From the NCBI RefSeq assembly GCF_002095475.1, contig NZ_MLFR01000002.1:248001-312000 (forward strand): a DNA stretch of 64,000 nt. Direction: 5' to 3'. The notes below the pieces were generated by a model. That model searched no databases, was not told the origin of the DNA, and saw nothing but the letters and a program-made list of their open reading frames with translations. Shown one piece after another: positions 26,764-36,277 of this stretch. Position numbers and translations under genes: made by a program. Position 1 is the stretch's first letter, and each line of letters starts with the position of its first letter. The DNA comes from Pantoea rwandensis. Its GTDB lineage: Bacteria > Pseudomonadota > Gammaproteobacteria > Enterobacterales > Enterobacteriaceae.

Positions 26764-26956
26764 TTGAAGGAACACTTTGAAAAATGATGTTAAATAAGAA
26801 GTTAAGGTTATTTTCTACAAACAACCTCATCCACATTATGAATGCGCCATAAAATTCGCGAAATGTGAAATCCTGACACTTCACAAATTTCTATATTCCC
26901 ACACTGAGAAAACTAGAGTATAAGACTATTGTGCCATATGAATTAATTAGATGATT

Positions 26957-27841
26957 TTATTGGGAATTCTCTACTGGAACATAGTAGTTAACTTCTACGT
27001 ATCCACTGGTGTCACCAAACGTGCTTCTCCCGTTGATAATGAATTCTTGAATATCCTCACCATCTGATCGGATGAAATTCTCCCTTGGCAAATAAATGTT
27101 ATATATATTCCTAATAAAACCTTCCAATTTAGAGTAATGCCCTTTGTATTCAAAAACTGCATAAGCCTGACCAGAATTCATTGATATTTTTTTAATATCA
27201 CGCGGTAGTAGCTCACAATAATCGAGATCGTGAACGGATAAGAAATATCGATAACCAACTTGCGATCCTTTGGTGTTTCTTACGACCGGACCTGTCAGGC
27301 AATATATTTTCTCAGGTTTCCTTTCGAATAAAGAGAGAAACTCATCCCATATAATCTTTCGTTGTTTTACTGGATGCTTATCCATTTGGTCTATTGCAAT
27401 TGAATAAGAATATTCAATTCCATACATCTCTTTTACAGGTGAGTCGACCAACTTGAAATTGACATAGTCTGTGTCGATATCATTCTGAAGAGAAGGGTAT
27501 ATGTTTTTTAGATTTAACCCACTACTCTTTCTCAGATTCCTCGGGGTGACATTATAATATTTGACGAATTCATTCGTCAGTGTTTGCTGAGAGTCATATT
27601 TGAACCAAGAAGCGATATCAGCCAAAGGCATTTCAGTATACTTCACGGTTAACACAGCAAGAGAAAGTCGACGTTTTCTACAATAGGTCGCTAAATTTAC
27701 GCCTGTCACTTCAGAAAACGCACGCTGAAGATACCATTTAGAATACCCAGCCTTCTGCGCGATTTCATCAATTCTAAGAGGGTAATGTTTGTTGTCTTCA
27801 ATCCAATCAATAAGATGACTGATGTTATTTTTTATAATCAT
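26957..27841 (-). CDS. AraC-family regulator with GyrI-like effector domain (Rob-like)
   Basis: A 294-residue protein with an N-terminal AraC DNA-binding domain (LRIDEIAQKAGYSKWYLQRA; second helix-turn-helix near residues 70-90) followed by a GyrI-like small-molecule domain (about residues 125-290, ending GYVEVNYYVPV), the same order as E. coli Rob. Rob binds mar/sox-box promoters and responds to fatty or bile acids. The gene is divergent from a TonB-dependent receptor gene across 243 bp and could influence it, but a Fur box is the more evident control there. Confidence 0.85.
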   Translation of the reverse strand: MIIKNNISHLIDWIEDNKHYPLRIDEIAQKAGYSKWYLQRAFSEVTGVNLATYCRKRRLSLAVLTVKYTEMPLADIASWFKYDSQQTLTNEFVKYYNVTPRNLRKSSGLNLKNIYPSLQNDIDTDYVNFKLVDSPVKEMYGIEYSYSIAIDQMDKHPVKQRKIIWDEFLSLFERKPEKIYCLTGPVVRNTKGSQVGYRYFLSVHDLDYCELLPRDIKKISMNSGQAYAVFEYKGHYSKLEGFIRNIYNIYLPRENFIRSDGEDIQEFIINGRSTFGDTSGYVEVNYYVPVENSQ

Positions 27842-28028
27842 ACGATTTCCACAGGTATTGTTAGCAAGTCCCTATGTGCGAGGCTTGACCGGTACCTGAT
27901 TCAACACGGTCATACTTACCCTGCACCCCAGAGAACAAAAATCGTACAGAATTGGTTTATTAATCACTCTTACTGCTTCAAATAAACCCCTACTGCACAA
28001 AAGCCTTATCTTTTAAGTTTAAGTAAAT

Positions 28029-28047
28029 GTTAATGATAACAATTCTT
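28029..28047 (+). promoter_or_regulatory. Fur box before the TonB-dependent receptor
   Basis: The 19 bases from GTTAATGATAAC onward match 14 of 19 positions of the classical Fur consensus (GATAATGATAATCATTATC). The element ends 38 bp before the receptor start, a usual place for iron-dependent repression. Confidence 0.7.
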
Positions 28048-28084
28048 ATTGGTAATTGCATTTAACTTATTGCAAGGAAACAGC

Positions 28085-30325
28085 ATGTTTGAGGTTTATC
28101 AGTACCGTCCAAACCCAAAGGTATTATCCGTCGCCATTGCCATGGTGCTTTGGGGAAGTCACATCAACAGTGCCGTATCAGCCACATTTGATACAGATAA
28201 AGTCACTGAAGAAAAGAAACAAACTGAAGTGATTGATGATGGTGGGACGATGGTCGTAACGAAGGCAGAAGATGCACTGCGACAGCAAGCAGGAGCATCT
28301 GTTATTACTCAGGAAGATATTAAAAAACAACCGCCAGTCAATGATTTGTCTGACATCATTCGTAAAATGCCCGGCGTTAATCTGACGGGAAATGGCGCAT
28401 CGGGTGCAAGGGGAAATAATCGTCAAATTGATATCAGGGGCATGGGACCAGAAAATACGCTCATTCTGATTGATGGCGTGCCCGTGTCATCCCGTTCATC
28501 AGTTCGTTATGCATGGGCAGGAGAAAGGGACTCGCGTGGTGATACTAACTGGGTACCGCCAGAGATGGTTGACCACATCGATGTGCTGCGCGGCCCATCT
28601 GCAGCACATTATGGTTCAGGCGCCATGGGTGGTGTTGTCAACATTGTCACTAAACAGCCGACAAAGGACTGGCATGGTTCTCTGTCTCTGTTTACTAACC
28701 AACCCGAAGACAATAAGGAAGGAGCTACTAAGCGCATGAATTTCGGGCTAAGTGGCCCGTTAATTGACGATGTGCTCTCCATGCGTATTTATGGCAACCT
28801 GAATAAAACCGATGGCGATGACGCTTCCATCAACACTGATCAAAATGGCAGTTATGCTGCTGGCCGGGAAGGTGTTCGCAATCGCGACATAAACACTGAG
28901 TTCACTTGGAAAATATCACCGACACAGTTTGTTAATTTCGATTATGGATTTAGCCGCCAAGGCAATATCTACGCCGGTGATACGCAATACAGCAATGGCA
29001 GATCGACTCTGCCTAAGTCTCTTGTTGGGCAAGAGACTAACCGCATGTATCGCCAGAATTACAGTATTTCACACGATGGCATATGGGATTGGGGTCAATC
29101 TAAACTCATCCTGAGCTACGAGGATACTAAAAACTCTCGTATGAATGAGGGTCTGACGGGTGGAGTGGATGGAACCATCACTGACACCAACTTCTCAGAC
29201 AGCCATTACAAAACATACCGCGCCAAGCAGGAATTCACTGTCCCGTTTGATCTTCTGGTGGATAACACCTTAACCGCCGGATTTGAGTGGAATCGTGATG
29301 AACTCAATGATCCTGCAGCAACTTCGACCAATGTCGATGTTGACAGCGTTGGGGGCATATCCGGCAACTCAGCACTCAGAAGCAGCAAAAATAGCCAGGA
29401 ACTTAGTGCTATCTATCTCGAAGATACGATTGATGCGTTTGATGGCACCACGCTCATTCCGGGCATCCGTTTTGATTACAGTTCAAAATTCGGTGCCAAC
29501 TGGAGCCCAAGCTTTAACCTTTCTCAGGATCTGGGAGATTATGTCAAGCTTAAAGCCGGTATTGCACGCGTCTTTAAAGCACCAAACCTTTATCAGTCAA
29601 GCGAAGGATATTTACTCTCCAGTAGCGGGAATGGCTGCGCCTTAAGCAGCACGGGTGGATGCTATTTGATGGGTAATGGTGATCTCGACCCAGAGGTCAG
29701 CGTTAATAAAGATGTTGGAATTCAGTGGAACTACGAAGGTTATGGTGCAGGTCTGACTTATTTCCGCAATGATTATGAGAATAAGATCATTTCGGGTACC
29801 GATCCTGTTCAATCAATATTTGTTAACAGCACCTACTACTCTGAGAATTATGATGTATATCGCTGGGAGAATGGTGGCAAAGCTGTCACTCAAGGCCTGG
29901 AAGCCAATCTGACGCTGCCTATCGTTCAAGATACTCTGACGTGGCGTACCAACGCGACCTACATGTTTACGTCAAAACAGAAGTCAACTGGCAACCCGCT
30001 CTCGCTCATTCCTAAGTATACGGTCAATAACATGCTGGATTGGCAAGTCAATGACTCACTTTCGACTAACGTGAACTGGACAATGTATGGACGTCAGCAT
30101 CCTCGCACCAATGCGGAACGTCGCCGCGACAGCGTATCGAACACTGAGGTTCCGGCATACTCTATTTTCGGATGGAATGTTAATTATGAGATGACGAAGA
30201 ACCTGAGCCTGACGGCTGGGATTAGTAATCTCTTTGACAAAAGAATCTACCGCTCAAACGATGGCGCATTCACTTACAACGAATCCGGCCGTGCTTACTA
30301 CGCAGGTATGACCGCATCGTTTTAA
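28085..30325 (+). CDS. TonB-dependent catecholate siderophore receptor, FepA-like
   Basis: A 746-residue outer-membrane receptor. It has an N-terminal signal region (VLSVAIAMVLWGSHINSAVSA), a TonB box-like GGTMVVTKA, a plug domain with IRKMPGVNLTGNG, IDIRGMGPENTLILIDGVPV and VLRGPSAAHYGSGAMGGVVNIV, then a ~22-strand barrel ending in aromatic YYAGMTASF. Plug motifs and length match the FepA/PirA/IroN group, suggesting ferric catecholate (enterobactin-like) uptake, energised by TonB-ExbBD. ATG at 28085 is chosen because AAGGA lies nine bases upstream. A Fur box precedes it and a terminator follows. No siderophore biosynthesis or ABC transporter genes are nearby. Confidence 0.9.
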   Translation: MFEVYQYRPNPKVLSVAIAMVLWGSHINSAVSATFDTDKVTEEKKQTEVIDDGGTMVVTKAEDALRQQAGASVITQEDIKKQPPVNDLSDIIRKMPGVNLTGNGASGARGNNRQIDIRGMGPENTLILIDGVPVSSRSSVRYAWAGERDSRGDTNWVPPEMVDHIDVLRGPSAAHYGSGAMGGVVNIVTKQPTKDWHGSLSLFTNQPEDNKEGATKRMNFGLSGPLIDDVLSMRIYGNLNKTDGDDASINTDQNGSYAAGREGVRNRDINTEFTWKISPTQFVNFDYGFSRQGNIYAGDTQYSNGRSTLPKSLVGQETNRMYRQNYSISHDGIWDWGQSKLILSYEDTKNSRMNEGLTGGVDGTITDTNFSDSHYKTYRAKQEFTVPFDLLVDNTLTAGFEWNRDELNDPAATSTNVDVDSVGGISGNSALRSSKNSQELSAIYLEDTIDAFDGTTLIPGIRFDYSSKFGANWSPSFNLSQDLGDYVKLKAGIARVFKAPNLYQSSEGYLLSSSGNGCALSSTGGCYLMGNGDLDPEVSVNKDVGIQWNYEGYGAGLTYFRNDYENKIISGTDPVQSIFVNSTYYSENYDVYRWENGGKAVTQGLEANLTLPIVQDTLTWRTNATYMFTSKQKSTGNPLSLIPKYTVNNMLDWQVNDSLSTNVNWTMYGRQHPRTNAERRRDSVSNTEVPAYSIFGWNVNYEMTKNLSLTAGISNLFDKRIYRSNDGAFTYNESGRAYYAGMTASF

Positions 30326-30331
30326 ACAAAA

Positions 30332-30357
30332 AAAAGCTTGGCGCGAGCCAAGCTTTT
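30332..30357. terminator. Rho-independent terminator after the siderophore receptor
   Basis: A perfect 11-bp stem (AAAAGCTTGGC / GCCAAGCTTTT) with a GCGA loop starts 6 bp after the receptor stop; it could serve both strands, since the next gene converges. Confidence 0.85.
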
Positions 30358-30401
30358 CATTGTTAATCGCTAAGCTCAGAAGTGAGCAGCGTTTAAAAAA
30401 A

Positions 30402-31691
30402 TTAAGAGGGTTCTTTAGCCGATGTCCCCTTAAGCCAGGTCATCTTATGGCTCTGATCTGTGACAAAAATAGCGACAGCAAGCGCACCAAGCAGTGCTAC
30501 CCCGCCTGAAATGTAGAAAGCAATCTGGAAGGTATTCGTTATCTTCACCAAAACACCAGTGAGCGTTGGCGCAATAATACCTGCCGTATTGGCCACAAGA
30601 TGCATAAAACCACCAACGCCTCCGAGTCTTGCCGGCTCCACCGTCTCAGAGATAATGCCCCAGTAAGTACTTAATGTCAGGTTAGTGAAAAATGCGGCCC
30701 CTGACATTAAAGCAATCGCGGTTGCGACACTGTAAGCCTGCCCTGCAAGGGCAACACAGCAGGCCGAAATAGCCAGACTGACAAAAATCACTGTCTTATG
30801 TGCCAATATTCCTCTGCGCATTTTGCGGAACAGCGCATCACAAACAATGCCACCTAACATGATTCCCGCAGCACCAAAGACCCAGGGGATGATATTTGCC
30901 CAGCTCATATCCGCGAGGCTCATATGCCTTTCCATGGTCAGATAGCTGGGGAACCAGGACAGAAAGAAATAGAGAACATAGGCATAGGCGAAGAATGCAA
31001 ACGAAGTAGCAAGTACGGTCGGACGTCGCAGATATTGACCAAGCGATAAAACTGCCACATCTTTCTCGATGCCGTGATGATGGCTGCGTTTGGGATTCTC
31101 TGACTCTTCAACCAGCAAAGGATGCTGATTCGGTGAGTCCGCCGCACTCCAGCGCCAAATTATCAGCCACAGGATCCCCAGTATCCCTATCGCTACAAAG
31201 GGAACCCGCCAGCCCCAGGTCAATGCTATAAGGCCGACTAACGGTCCAGCTATGGCCCCCCCAACCTGTTGCCCAGCATTTGCCATACCGATAGCAGACG
31301 TTCTTTTTTCAGCAGGGAACCATTGATAGATAATTTTATTAGTGCAGGTAGCATAGGGCCCTTCTCCCATACCGAACACCACCCTGACAACAAGCAGAGA
31401 CAATATTCCCGCAACGCCTGCGGTTAACATACAGAAGACCGACCACACCAACATGGCCACCAGCAACACTTTTTTTGGGCCATATTTATCGGACATATGC
31501 CCACCGACAAAACAGAACAAAGAATAACCTACAAAGAAGCTGCTGAAGACGATCCCTAATTCGGCAGGATCCAGATTCAGATCTTTGGTTAATAAAGGCG
31601 CTGCTACAGATAATGCAGCTCGATCGAGATAACTGATGACGCCGGCCATAAACAACATGAAAACCATTGTCCAACGCAAACGTTTCAGCAT
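30402..31691 (-). CDS. MFS transporter, ACS (anion:cation symporter) family
   Basis: A 429-residue, 12-helix MFS protein of the glucarate/galactonate/4-hydroxyphenylacetate type: RWTMVFMLFMAGVISYLDRAALSVAAPLL at the first helix, MSDKYGPKKVLL in loop 2-3 and GMGEGPYATCTNKIIYQWFP. The ATG at 31691 has GAGG about seven bases upstream; the longer frame starting at 31811 lacks a ribosome site. It is the last gene of the minus-strand run from the FAD oxidoreductase, 127 bp after the CoA-transferase, and probably imports the organic acid used by that cluster. Confidence 0.85.
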   Translation of the reverse strand: MLKRLRWTMVFMLFMAGVISYLDRAALSVAAPLLTKDLNLDPAELGIVFSSFFVGYSLFCFVGGHMSDKYGPKKVLLVAMLVWSVFCMLTAGVAGILSLLVVRVVFGMGEGPYATCTNKIIYQWFPAEKRTSAIGMANAGQQVGGAIAGPLVGLIALTWGWRVPFVAIGILGILWLIIWRWSAADSPNQHPLLVEESENPKRSHHHGIEKDVAVLSLGQYLRRPTVLATSFAFFAYAYVLYFFLSWFPSYLTMERHMSLADMSWANIIPWVFGAAGIMLGGIVCDALFRKMRRGILAHKTVIFVSLAISACCVALAGQAYSVATAIALMSGAAFFTNLTLSTYWGIISETVEPARLGGVGGFMHLVANTAGIIAPTLTGVLVKITNTFQIAFYISGGVALLGALAVAIFVTDQSHKMTWLKGTSAKEPS

Positions 31692-31818
31692 TACGCTATC
31701 CTCGGGCTTATCGCCACTGTAGGTCGCTGCTTCCTCAGCGTATTTGATATCCCTCGGCTTGAGAGATGTGTAGGGTAAAAAGCATGTCATTGGCCAGTCT
31801 TTGCTGGCCATTTTTGGT

Positions 31819-33384
31819 TTAAGGCAGGAACAAAGAGCGGTCCATGAGCGGCAGAGGCTGATGAATTGCCACCGGTTTAACCGCCATGAGATCGAGAATA
31901 TCTCGCTGCATATCGGCCCCTGGCGCGATCTCTGTCAGCACCAGTCCCTCTGGAGTGACTTCAAACACCGCCCGCTCTGTTACGATAATTGCAGTCTGGC
32001 CTTTTAAAACCCCGTCCCTGACGCGGTAAGTGATACTCTGTGCCTGTTTCACAAATTTACTGACCTTTCCTTCCTGCTCGATCCGCATCTTGCCATCCTG
32101 ATACGAGATATTCAGGCCGCCGGTCGTAAAGCTGCCGGTAAATACCAGTCGCTGAGCATTCGCGGCAATATCGGTAAATCCACCCGCGCCTGGATTAGCT
32201 TTGCCGAACTTACTTACGTTCACCGTTCCTTCACCGTCGAATTCAGCGAAAGCCAGCGCCGCAAAGCGGCACAGTCCACCATCAATGGCGTCAAACTGCA
32301 TGAGGCCATCAATGAGTGCATCAGGATGGCGGTTGGCTGAAAACTGCCAACCGTTCATAACGATGCCGCCATATGAACCATGCTCGGTGGTGAACCAGTA
32401 TTTGTCGTAAGTATTTTCCGGCGTCAGGAGACCTTGTTCGGCCATAACGAGGGGAATGTCAGCCGCAGCACCGAACCCGAAGATGGAAAGCTCCTGCTGG
32501 CGGACCTCCAGTGCAGCCCGGCGCGCTATCACCTTATCAAAGCCAAAAGGAATATCCGGCAAGCCGCTAAAAGATGAAGTGGGCTGCAGATAAGCACGAT
32601 CATCTTGCACTTCACTCCCCATATGCATCTCGTTGTCCACCACAATCTGGTCTACGAAAATGCCGGGGAATCGAATTTGTGTTGCTGCACGCTCACCACG
32701 CTTAACAAGATATTTCACTTGGGCAATCACTTTGCCACCACTGGCTTTAGCAGCCATAGCCAGCGCCATGCCGGATGAGAGCAGGGGTTCTTCTTCAAAG
32801 GACAAATTACCAAATTCGTCAGCACTGGTTGCTCGTATGATCGCCACATCAATATTCCACGTGGGGTAATAGAGTAACTCCTCACCATCCAGGGTGATCT
32901 TACGAATCAGGTCATCTTCACAGGCGGCCGTAAATTTACCACCACCACATTCCGGATCGGCATAGGTTCCCAGCCCCACACGCGTGATGTATCCCGGCGA
33001 CTTTCTTGCCACTTCGCGGAGCCATTGCATCGATGCGCCGATAGGCCAAGAGTAGGCTTCAACCTTGTTTTCGTGAATCAATCCCATCAACGCTGGTCGC
33101 TTGCCGGTGGCGGGATCAACCGGGTTAATGTAAGAGCCCGAGACGATACGTTTCATCAACCCTTCGCGCGCAACATGATCCATTCCTTTGATCCCCACGG
33201 CATCACCCGTTCCGCAGGGAAAATAAAAGGTGAGGTCGCGCGGACTACCGGTGGATTCGAAACGTGCACCCAGAGCCTTTAGGGTTTTGTCCGGCACAAT
33301 CCAACCAATCACCCCTGATGCCGCGACCGTCTGACCATTCGTAATGGAGCTTACTGCCTGCTCTGCCGTCACCACTTTACTCAT
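31819..33384 (-). CDS. Family I CoA-transferase (YdiF/propionate-type)
   Basis: A 521-residue single-chain family I CoA-transferase with fused alpha and beta subunits (alpha part from TAEQAVSSITNGQTVAASGVIG; beta part with FGFGAAADIPLVMAEQGLL). The presumed catalytic glutamate is in TEHGSYGGIV, about residue 335. Such enzymes move CoA from acetyl-CoA or succinyl-CoA to another short carboxylate through a glutamyl-CoA thioester. It overlaps the upstream enoyl-CoA hydratase stop by 4 bp. With the hydratase and FAD oxidoreductase it forms a degradative set for a CoA-activated acid. Substrate unknown. Confidence 0.87.
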   Translation of the reverse strand: MSKVVTAEQAVSSITNGQTVAASGVIGWIVPDKTLKALGARFESTGSPRDLTFYFPCGTGDAVGIKGMDHVAREGLMKRIVSGSYINPVDPATGKRPALMGLIHENKVEAYSWPIGASMQWLREVARKSPGYITRVGLGTYADPECGGGKFTAACEDDLIRKITLDGEELLYYPTWNIDVAIIRATSADEFGNLSFEEEPLLSSGMALAMAAKASGGKVIAQVKYLVKRGERAATQIRFPGIFVDQIVVDNEMHMGSEVQDDRAYLQPTSSFSGLPDIPFGFDKVIARRAALEVRQQELSIFGFGAAADIPLVMAEQGLLTPENTYDKYWFTTEHGSYGGIVMNGWQFSANRHPDALIDGLMQFDAIDGGLCRFAALAFAEFDGEGTVNVSKFGKANPGAGGFTDIAANAQRLVFTGSFTTGGLNISYQDGKMRIEQEGKVSKFVKQAQSITYRVRDGVLKGQTAIIVTERAVFEVTPEGLVLTEIAPGADMQRDILDLMAVKPVAIHQPLPLMDRSLFLP

Positions 33385-34124
33385 TTCTTTTCTCCAAATT
33401 TCGCCAGTATCGTTTTTGCTCTCTCGCCTTGGCAGTCAGAGGCAAAGTAATCAGAAGCAACCCGATCGAGGTATTCCGCGTCAGCGTTTAAAAATGGGTC
33501 GTAGAAGCGCTTGCAGGAAGTAACGGACTCTGCCGGAAGTGCAACGAATTTATGGGCGAGGGTCAGGGCCGTATCTTCAGCGTGGCCGGGATCACACATC
33601 ACATCAGCAAGACCTATAGAAACCGCCTGTTCTCCATTTAGTGCTTCCAGCCCCCAGCACAGTGAACGTGCACGATGGGGGCCGGTTCGAGCGATCAGTG
33701 CTTTGAGCCCCCATGGCGGCAACCAGCCATTAGAAACCTCTGGCATGTGCCATCGGGTTGAGACGCTGGTCACAACCACATCGCAGGCTGCAGCCAGGGC
33801 GAATCCTCCACCTAATGCGTATCCCTCTACTGCAGCAATAATAGGTTTATCCATTGCGGCGAAATAACGAACAACCGCCGCTGTGGCTGCCTCATGCCTG
33901 CACATCTCTTCAGGGCTTAAGCCTCCTAACTCCTTTAAATCGCTTCCTGCGCAAAATGCTGGCGCTGCGGCAGTAAGAACAATGACCCTGACCTCACTAT
34001 CGATATCAGCAGCTTGTAACGCAGCAAGTAACAACGCCATCGACTCACTCCCGAGCGCGTTGCGCCGCTCAGGACGATTCATGGTCAGGCGGCAGATGCC
34101 ATCCCGGGTTTCGACGATTAACAT
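33381..34124 (-). CDS. Enoyl-CoA hydratase/isomerase family
   Basis: A 247-residue crotonase with both oxyanion-hole segments (FCAGSDLKELGG; VEGYALGGGFALAAACDVVV). The loop that usually carries one catalytic glutamate reads PEVSNGWLPPWGLKAL, slightly unusual. GGAGGAAG lies just before the ATG. Coupled by a 4-bp overlap to the CoA-transferase. It probably hydrates or dehydrates the CoA ester formed there. It is the second crotonase in the window and not a close duplicate of the one at 23392. Confidence 0.86.
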   Translation of the reverse strand: MLIVETRDGICRLTMNRPERRNALGSESMALLLAALQAADIDSEVRVIVLTAAAPAFCAGSDLKELGGLSPEEMCRHEAATAAVVRYFAAMDKPIIAAVEGYALGGGFALAAACDVVVTSVSTRWHMPEVSNGWLPPWGLKALIARTGPHRARSLCWGLEALNGEQAVSIGLADVMCDPGHAEDTALTLAHKFVALPAESVTSCKRFYDPFLNADAEYLDRVASDYFASDCQGERAKTILAKFGEKK

Positions 34125-34139
34125 TTTCTTCCTCCGTAA

Positions 34140-35483
34140 TTAATCAAGATGTGCGCCATCGCACCGCAGCATGGTGCGGATTTCATCAGGGGAAACATCT
34201 CCGGGTGAAAGGCGATTATTGATAGCAATAGCGGCGGCGTGCCCTATTGCATGGCCATAAGCAAAGCACTGGGCGGTAACGCGAGCAGATGCGACGGCTT
34301 CATGTTCAGCTGAGAGACAACGTCCTGCAGTCAGCAGGCCAGTGCCATGTTTAGGGATGAAGCAGTCATAGGGAATGTCATAGTAGTCATCCATCAGCCA
34401 TTGCACTCGCGGCCTGTCGCCGCTGTGAAGCTCAATAGGCCAGGCAGACCGTGCAATTGAATTACGGTTTTTCGTACCAGCAACAACGTGCGAATTATTT
34501 AGACGCCCCACCCCATCTAACTGGCGGGTCTGGCGGATACCGACCTGAGGGGCGGTATCACTGATCCAGGCGTTTTCACAACCAGCAAGATGATCGCGAA
34601 AGAACCGCGCATACTCAGTCGCCTGTGTTCGGCCATTGATCTCCGCTTCACTGAAGTCACGATAGAAAAGTGAATTCAGCTCCCGGCCATCGCTTCCATT
34701 GATGCGTGTACAGTTACACAGCAGTTCGCCCGGCTGCGTAGTGGGAAAAAGCCAGATTTTGCTACGAGGAAGGTTGTAATCGCCTGAACGGTTCTTCTCG
34801 ACGATTAAAGCAGAAACCGATTCATCCATAATGGTGTCGGCACCGTGTTGACGGAGGAATCTGTCCATGTCCACGCCTTGTAAGTGGAAAATCATGGTGG
34901 GGTTCTGGACGTTACCGTTATCGCCTATGATGTCCGGCAAACCGGCCATTGCGACCACATCAGCGTCACCACTGGCATCAATCGTGACTTGAGCGTTGAT
35001 ACGCAGTGGCCCCTGTTTAGTCCATGCAATAACCCCTTCTGTTTTTTCACCTCCTTCAATCAGCACCCCCATCGCCACAGAGTGGTAAATTACGGTTACG
35101 CCAGCCTGTACCAAGAGGTGATCGGCCATCATTCGCCACTTCAGTGGATCATGGACTCGTGTCCAGGTCTCTCCGTAGCGAATGGGATCGCTGAGTCCCC
35201 CTCGTTCGCTAAGCCCCTGACAAAACTCCTCAGTAAAACCGAAAACGATTTGCTCAGGTCCCGCAGAAGCATGCTGAGTCGCCAGGTAAAGACCGCAGAC
35301 GGTGCCCGAAAGTCCGGCCACTGCACCACCTCCGCAAAAGCCATAACGTTCAAGCAGTACCACGTTTTTGCCTTGCCGCGCCGCGGTCACGGCACTCGCT
35401 AACCCAGCTGCTCCCCCGCCCACAACAAGCACATCACAGCTAATTGTTTCGTAGCCTCGGCTATCATGTAGATTGATATTCAT
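34140..35483 (-). CDS. FAD-dependent oxidoreductase (FAD_oxidored, PF12831-like)
   Basis: A 447-residue flavoprotein: dinucleotide-binding motif CDVLVVGGGAAGLASAVTAA near residues 16-35, an FAD/product stretch INAQVTIDASGDADVVAMAG, and a C-terminal FAD-binding segment TAGRCLSAEHEAVASARV. The last is typical of the FAD_oxidored family, whose members mostly lack known reactions. ATG at 35483 is chosen (AGAGGT upstream). It opens the operon with hydratase, CoA-transferase and MFS genes and is divergent from an FCD-GntR gene. It may oxidise a hydroxy- or saturated acid before or after CoA activation; this is inference. Confidence 0.82.
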   Translation of the reverse strand: MNINLHDSRGYETISCDVLVVGGGAAGLASAVTAARQGKNVVLLERYGFCGGGAVAGLSGTVCGLYLATQHASAGPEQIVFGFTEEFCQGLSERGGLSDPIRYGETWTRVHDPLKWRMMADHLLVQAGVTVIYHSVAMGVLIEGGEKTEGVIAWTKQGPLRINAQVTIDASGDADVVAMAGLPDIIGDNGNVQNPTMIFHLQGVDMDRFLRQHGADTIMDESVSALIVEKNRSGDYNLPRSKIWLFPTTQPGELLCNCTRINGSDGRELNSLFYRDFSEAEINGRTQATEYARFFRDHLAGCENAWISDTAPQVGIRQTRQLDGVGRLNNSHVVAGTKNRNSIARSAWPIELHSGDRPRVQWLMDDYYDIPYDCFIPKHGTGLLTAGRCLSAEHEAVASARVTAQCFAYGHAIGHAAAIAINNRLSPGDVSPDEIRTMLRCDGAHLD

Positions 35484-35516
35484 ATTGTCGACCTCTGATA
35501 TGTCAGATGACGACAT

Positions 35517-35531
35517 GTATAATAGGTATAC
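35517..35531. promoter_or_regulatory. Inverted repeat and -10 box in a divergent promoter
   Basis: GTATA-N5-TATAC lies between the FAD oxidoreductase and the GntR gene and overlaps a consensus -10 hexamer TATAAT (35518-35523) for the GntR direction. That is a natural place for repression and autoregulation by the FCD-GntR protein. Confidence 0.45.
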
Positions 35532-35566
35532 TAACTAGCGTCAAGAGAGCGAAACAGGAAATGTCG

Positions 35567-36277
35567 ATGAGTTCAAAAATTAGGGATCTTGCAGCGGATC
35601 CTTTTACGGACCCAGACCAGCGACTGGCTGATGTTGCATTTGAGAAGCTGGAGGAGATGATCGTCATGCGTATTTTGCCTCCGAATACCATGGTATCGGA
35701 GCAGCAACTGGCAGCTGAGTTGAATATGGGCCGGACGCCAATACGTGAGGCATTACAGCGTTTACGCCAGATCGGGTTTGTCGAGATGCAGCCCAGAAGA
35801 GGCACAATGGTGTGTGGGACAGACATTCACCAGCAACTGGAACTCCTTGAAGTGCGCCGTCCGCTTGAAGAGCTGGTGGTCAGTTGTGCCGCAGAGCGGG
35901 CAACGCCCGAAGAGAGAGAGCTGCTGCAAGATTTGAGCAAAGGCATAGTCAGAGCTGCCGCGGCTGGCGATACCACTGATTACTTGAGATATAACCGCCT
36001 TATTCATGAAAGTGAGGTTAGGGCTGCGCATAACAGCATGCTAAGCCAGATAATGGCCGCCAATCACGCCCAATCCCGCCGCTTTTGGTATCAGCATATT
36101 CAGCAAAATCGGGCATTTGAAGAGGGTGCGAAATGTCACAGTACTGTGCTGGAGCAGATAATTGCAGGAGATGCTGAACGTGCCCGCCTGGCTGTGAAAT
36201 TGCTGATGGAGTTTCTGGAAGGACTCACCCTCTCAACACTCAATAAATACTCATCTGGCACAGGTAAAGGTTCGTAG
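35567..36277 (+). CDS. GntR-family regulator with FCD domain
   Basis: A 236-residue GntR/FCD regulator: winged helix around residues 20-85 (MVSEQQLAAELNMGRTPIRE) and FCD ligand domain with DYLRYNRLIHESEV, then CHSTVLEQIIAGDAERA supplying metal-binding histidines. The second ATG at 35567 is chosen because AGGA sits eight bases upstream; an ATG two codons earlier is too close. It is divergent from the FAD oxidoreductase/hydratase/CoA-transferase/MFS operon and likely represses it until a carboxylate binds. Confidence 0.87.
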   Translation: MSSKIRDLAADPFTDPDQRLADVAFEKLEEMIVMRILPPNTMVSEQQLAAELNMGRTPIREALQRLRQIGFVEMQPRRGTMVCGTDIHQQLELLEVRRPLEELVVSCAAERATPEERELLQDLSKGIVRAAAAGDTTDYLRYNRLIHESEVRAAHNSMLSQIMAANHAQSRRFWYQHIQQNRAFEEGAKCHSTVLEQIIAGDAERARLAVKLLMEFLEGLTLSTLNKYSSGTGKGS

